From: Pithys albifrons albifrons
Taxonomy: Eukaryota > Chordata > Aves > Passeriformes > Thamnophilidae
DNA length: 64,000 nt
Reading direction: 5' to 3'
NCBI RefSeq assembly: GCF_047495875.1
Contig: NC_092467.1
Coordinates: 20,851,066-20,915,065, forward strand
Shown in pieces: positions 63,301-64,000 of the stretch. Positions within the stretch are counted from its first letter, which is position 1. Every line of letters begins with the position of its first letter. The position numbers and the translations under genes are program-made. The notes beneath the pieces are model-generated. The model was not told the DNA's origin, did no database searches, and worked only from the letters and a program-made list of their open reading frames with translations.

Positions 63301-64000
63301 TTTTCTGTTAATTTCAGACGCTTCAGAATCATGGAAGGGTCATTGCGAAACTATTTTTTGTTGCTGTTTTAAGACAGGAAGGCCATTTGCTTTAATGCTT
63401 CCAATTGTTTCATTTTGCTGTTATTTGAAATAAAATTTGCCTCTGTGGCTTTATTTACATATCAGTGAGAACTCTTGGTAATTTTTCTCTGAATTAACAT
63501 CTCCTCAGCCTAGAACAGTGAGTTGTAAACTAGGTTTTATCCAGGTCTTTCTCTAGTACTAGAGAATACACTACATTTTTCTCAGACAAAACATTAAAAA
63601 AAAAACAACTAAAAACAGAGTAACAGAAAATCTGTAAGCAAAATATAACATAAAAATATAATTACAACAATTTTCAATAAGTCAGCACTTCTTTTAGTTT
63701 TTGTTTTCCCTTCTGAAAAAAAAAACAAAACACAACAAAGCAGCAATGTAGGCAATTATTTTATATTGGGTTACATGAGAATATTATTTGTGTAACAGAA
63801 ATAGGTTTCTTATTGTAATTAAGTTTAATGGAACTGACTCTGGAGATGAAGAGAATCAATCTTGGAAGTACTAGGTGTCTCCAGCAGTGGGTATGTACTA
63901 CAACTCTCTAAAAAGGTCTTTCTTTAGAAACAGATGTGTAAATAAATGTTTCAGAATTAGGGTTTATTTTTCCTAAGTTTTCCAGTTTCATTGAATCACT
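57343..64000. other. AT-rich unique DNA, no gene recognised
   Basis: About 6.7 kb without recognisable genes or transposons. The largest open frame (129 codons, plus, 61696-62085) begins hydrophobic and turns K/S/N-rich. It matches nothing I know and has no flanking splice or promoter signal. Short A/C tracts lie near 63598-63616 and 63716-63740. A splice-acceptor-like tract ends at 58139 but leads into sequence with early stops and no donor. Confidence 0.55.

Noticed and set aside
1..64000. CRISPR arrays, operons, defence islands, phage or IS elements
   Set aside because: No spaced direct repeats, no ribosome binding sites and no long tandem genes. The CR1, MIR and LTR content marks vertebrate nuclear DNA.

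Overview
This window looks like AT-rich, CpG-poor vertebrate nuclear DNA, most probably from a bird. The main reason is its repeats: several 5'-truncated CR1 LINE copies, two of them ending in the avian 3' tail built from ATTCTATG-like octamers, plus a solo LTR of a kind familiar from avian ERVs. Very old amniote repeats (MIR-type SINE remnants and highly diverged CR1) are also present. Nothing looks prokaryotic: there are no operons, ribosome binding sites, CRISPR arrays, IS elements or phage genes.

I could not identify a protein-coding gene, tRNA, rRNA or functional snRNA. Open frames are short and scattered over all six frames, and none has a convincing domain or exon structure. The longest (163 codons, minus strand, 418-909) is unrecognised. 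Several others are explained by CR1 in antisense or by G/T-rich simple sequence. The window is best read as a gene desert or part of a very long intron.

Layout. 1-7.97 kb: unique AT-rich DNA with two plus-strand CR1 pieces (about 1925-2255 and 2533-2638) and two minus-strand CR1 pieces (about 6705-6880 and 7095-7967). 8-23.8 kb: mostly unique, with one plus-strand CR1 (about 13925-14421) and a G+C-richer island at 11160-11480. 23.8-30.1 kb: simple-sequence tracts, including a long AAAT microsatellite and a G/T-rich block. 30-39 kb: unique sequence with a G+C-richer island at 36530-36840. 39.3-43.1 kb: complex sequence resembling conserved noncoding elements, interrupted by a roughly 715 bp solo LTR (about 40784-41498). 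44.9-50 kb: two MIR-type SINE remnants and another probable old repeat. 54.35-54.50 kb: a compact G+C-rich 128 bp insertion between perfect 9 bp direct repeats, with a strong predicted hairpin. This is the most unusual item here. 54.5-64 kb: unique AT-rich DNA.

No genes act together in this window. Any function is likely regulatory (candidate enhancers around 35.2-35.7, 39.3-40.5 and 42.6-43.1 kb) or none. Repeat family names come from recognising consensus patterns by eye, and boundaries are accurate to tens of bases only.
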